From an uncultured Sphingobium sp. (GTDB lineage Bacteria; Pseudomonadota; Alphaproteobacteria; Sphingomonadales; Sphingomonadaceae): a stretch of DNA of 17,325 nt. The stretch covers positions 1-17,325 of the forward strand of contig CAMLFF010000033.1 of the NCBI GenBank assembly GCA_946479185.1, read 5' to 3'. The stretch's first letter is position 1. Every line of letters starts with the position of its first letter. Made by a program: the position numbers and the translations under genes. Below the pieces are notes generated by a model. The model did not search any database and had not been told where the DNA came from. It saw nothing but the letters and a program-made list of their open reading frames with translations. Below are positions 16,963-17,325 of this stretch, in pieces.

Positions 16963-17325
16963 CTAGGCCTCCGCCGGAGTGCTGTGCTGAACGCGTGGTT
17001 GCATGATCTCGAACTTGGGCAAAGCCGGGTCGAAATGATCCCAGGAAACAGCGTCCTTCATATAGATCACGCTCTGCGGCGTGACGGCGTTCGGATCATC
17101 CAGCGAGCCAGCCTGCACCATTATGAACTCGCCGGGCAGTGTGCCGGATGTGTAGAGCCGTCCGCCGCAGGTGCCGCAGAAATGCCGCGTCACATCGCCG
17201 CCGGTATCGCCCGCATTGGTATAAGTGGCAGGCGTGCCCTCAATGGCAAGCTGGCTGTTATGAATGCCCACGATGGTCGTGTGGCCGGTGCCGGTCGCCT
17301 TCTGGCAATCCTTGCAGCAGCATTG
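16963..17325 (-). CDS. GFA-family (glutathione-dependent formaldehyde-activating-like) zinc protein, 5' end cut by the window
   Basis: The frame is open to the right window edge. The first visible residues, QCCCKDCQKATGTGHTTIVG, contain the CxxCQ half of the GFA zinc site. A GTG at 17271 is therefore not the true start, and about 121 codons of a longer gene are visible. The second zinc pair is HFCGTCGGRLY (CxxC), followed by GSLDDP, typical of the fold. Most members are uncharacterised; the name-giving activity, joining formaldehyde and glutathione, was shown for only a few, and other roles are possible. The N-terminal CxC motif would lie beyond the edge. The tail is PRVQHSTPAEA. It precedes zapE by 11 bp. 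Confidence 0.88.
   Translation of the reverse strand, partial: QCCCKDCQKATGTGHTTIVGIHNSQLAIEGTPATYTNAGDTGGDVTRHFCGTCGGRLYTSGTLPGEFIMVQAGSLDDPNAVTPQSVIYMKDAVSWDHFDPALPKFEIMQPRVQHSTPAEA

Overview
The window looks like chromosomal DNA from a GC-rich alphaproteobacterium, most likely a member of the Sphingomonadales. This rests on protein style (SucA beginning MGYENQDF, the Trp in the LpdA GVWII segment), on the alphaproteobacterial run of TCA genes in one direction, and on short GC-rich palindromes of the CGTCACCCCGGCG type. The assignment is an inference; no rRNA or other marker gene is present.

Layout. Plus strand, 1-3165: msrB (methionine sulfoxide reductase B), a class A penicillin-binding protein, and a 130-residue conserved-looking protein of unknown function. 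From 3166 to the right end every supported gene is on the minus strand, so they are described here in transcription order (right to left). The right edge holds a GFA-family zinc protein cut by the window end, followed after 11 bp by zapE (AFG1-like ATPase). Next comes a four-gene block: a small ArnE/EmrE-like four-helix membrane protein, an extended-SDR sugar-nucleotide-type epimerase/dehydratase, a HAD phosphatase-UbiA prenyltransferase fusion resembling decaprenyl-phosphate phosphoribosyltransferases, and a GT39-type membrane glycosyltransferase. Then follows the TCA block mdh - [GIY-YIG gene between inverted palindromic repeats] - sucD - sucA - odhB - lpdA, ending in a hairpin at 3275-3309.

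How the genes work together. sucA, odhB and lpdA encode the three components of the 2-oxoglutarate dehydrogenase complex. sucD is the alpha subunit of the next enzyme (succinyl-CoA synthetase), and mdh catalyses the last step of the cycle. sucC, the partner of sucD, is absent. Where alphaproteobacteria such as rhizobia have mdh-sucC-sucD, this window has the repeat-flanked GIY-YIG gene. The four-gene block lies between zapE and mdh, which are direct neighbours in many alphaproteobacteria. It therefore looks like an accessory module in a conserved locus.

The most interesting signal is that module. Its content is what a lipid-linked sugar pathway needs: phosphoribosyl transfer to a polyprenyl phosphate with a fused phosphatase, a sugar-modifying SDR, a small flippase-like protein, and a GT-C enzyme that uses polyprenyl-phosphate sugars. 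The UbiA gene is preceded by an unusual leader: a hairpin, a strong Shine-Dalgarno sequence and a 16-codon ORF that stops one base before the UbiA start codon. The pathway assignment is an inference from family membership and gene order.
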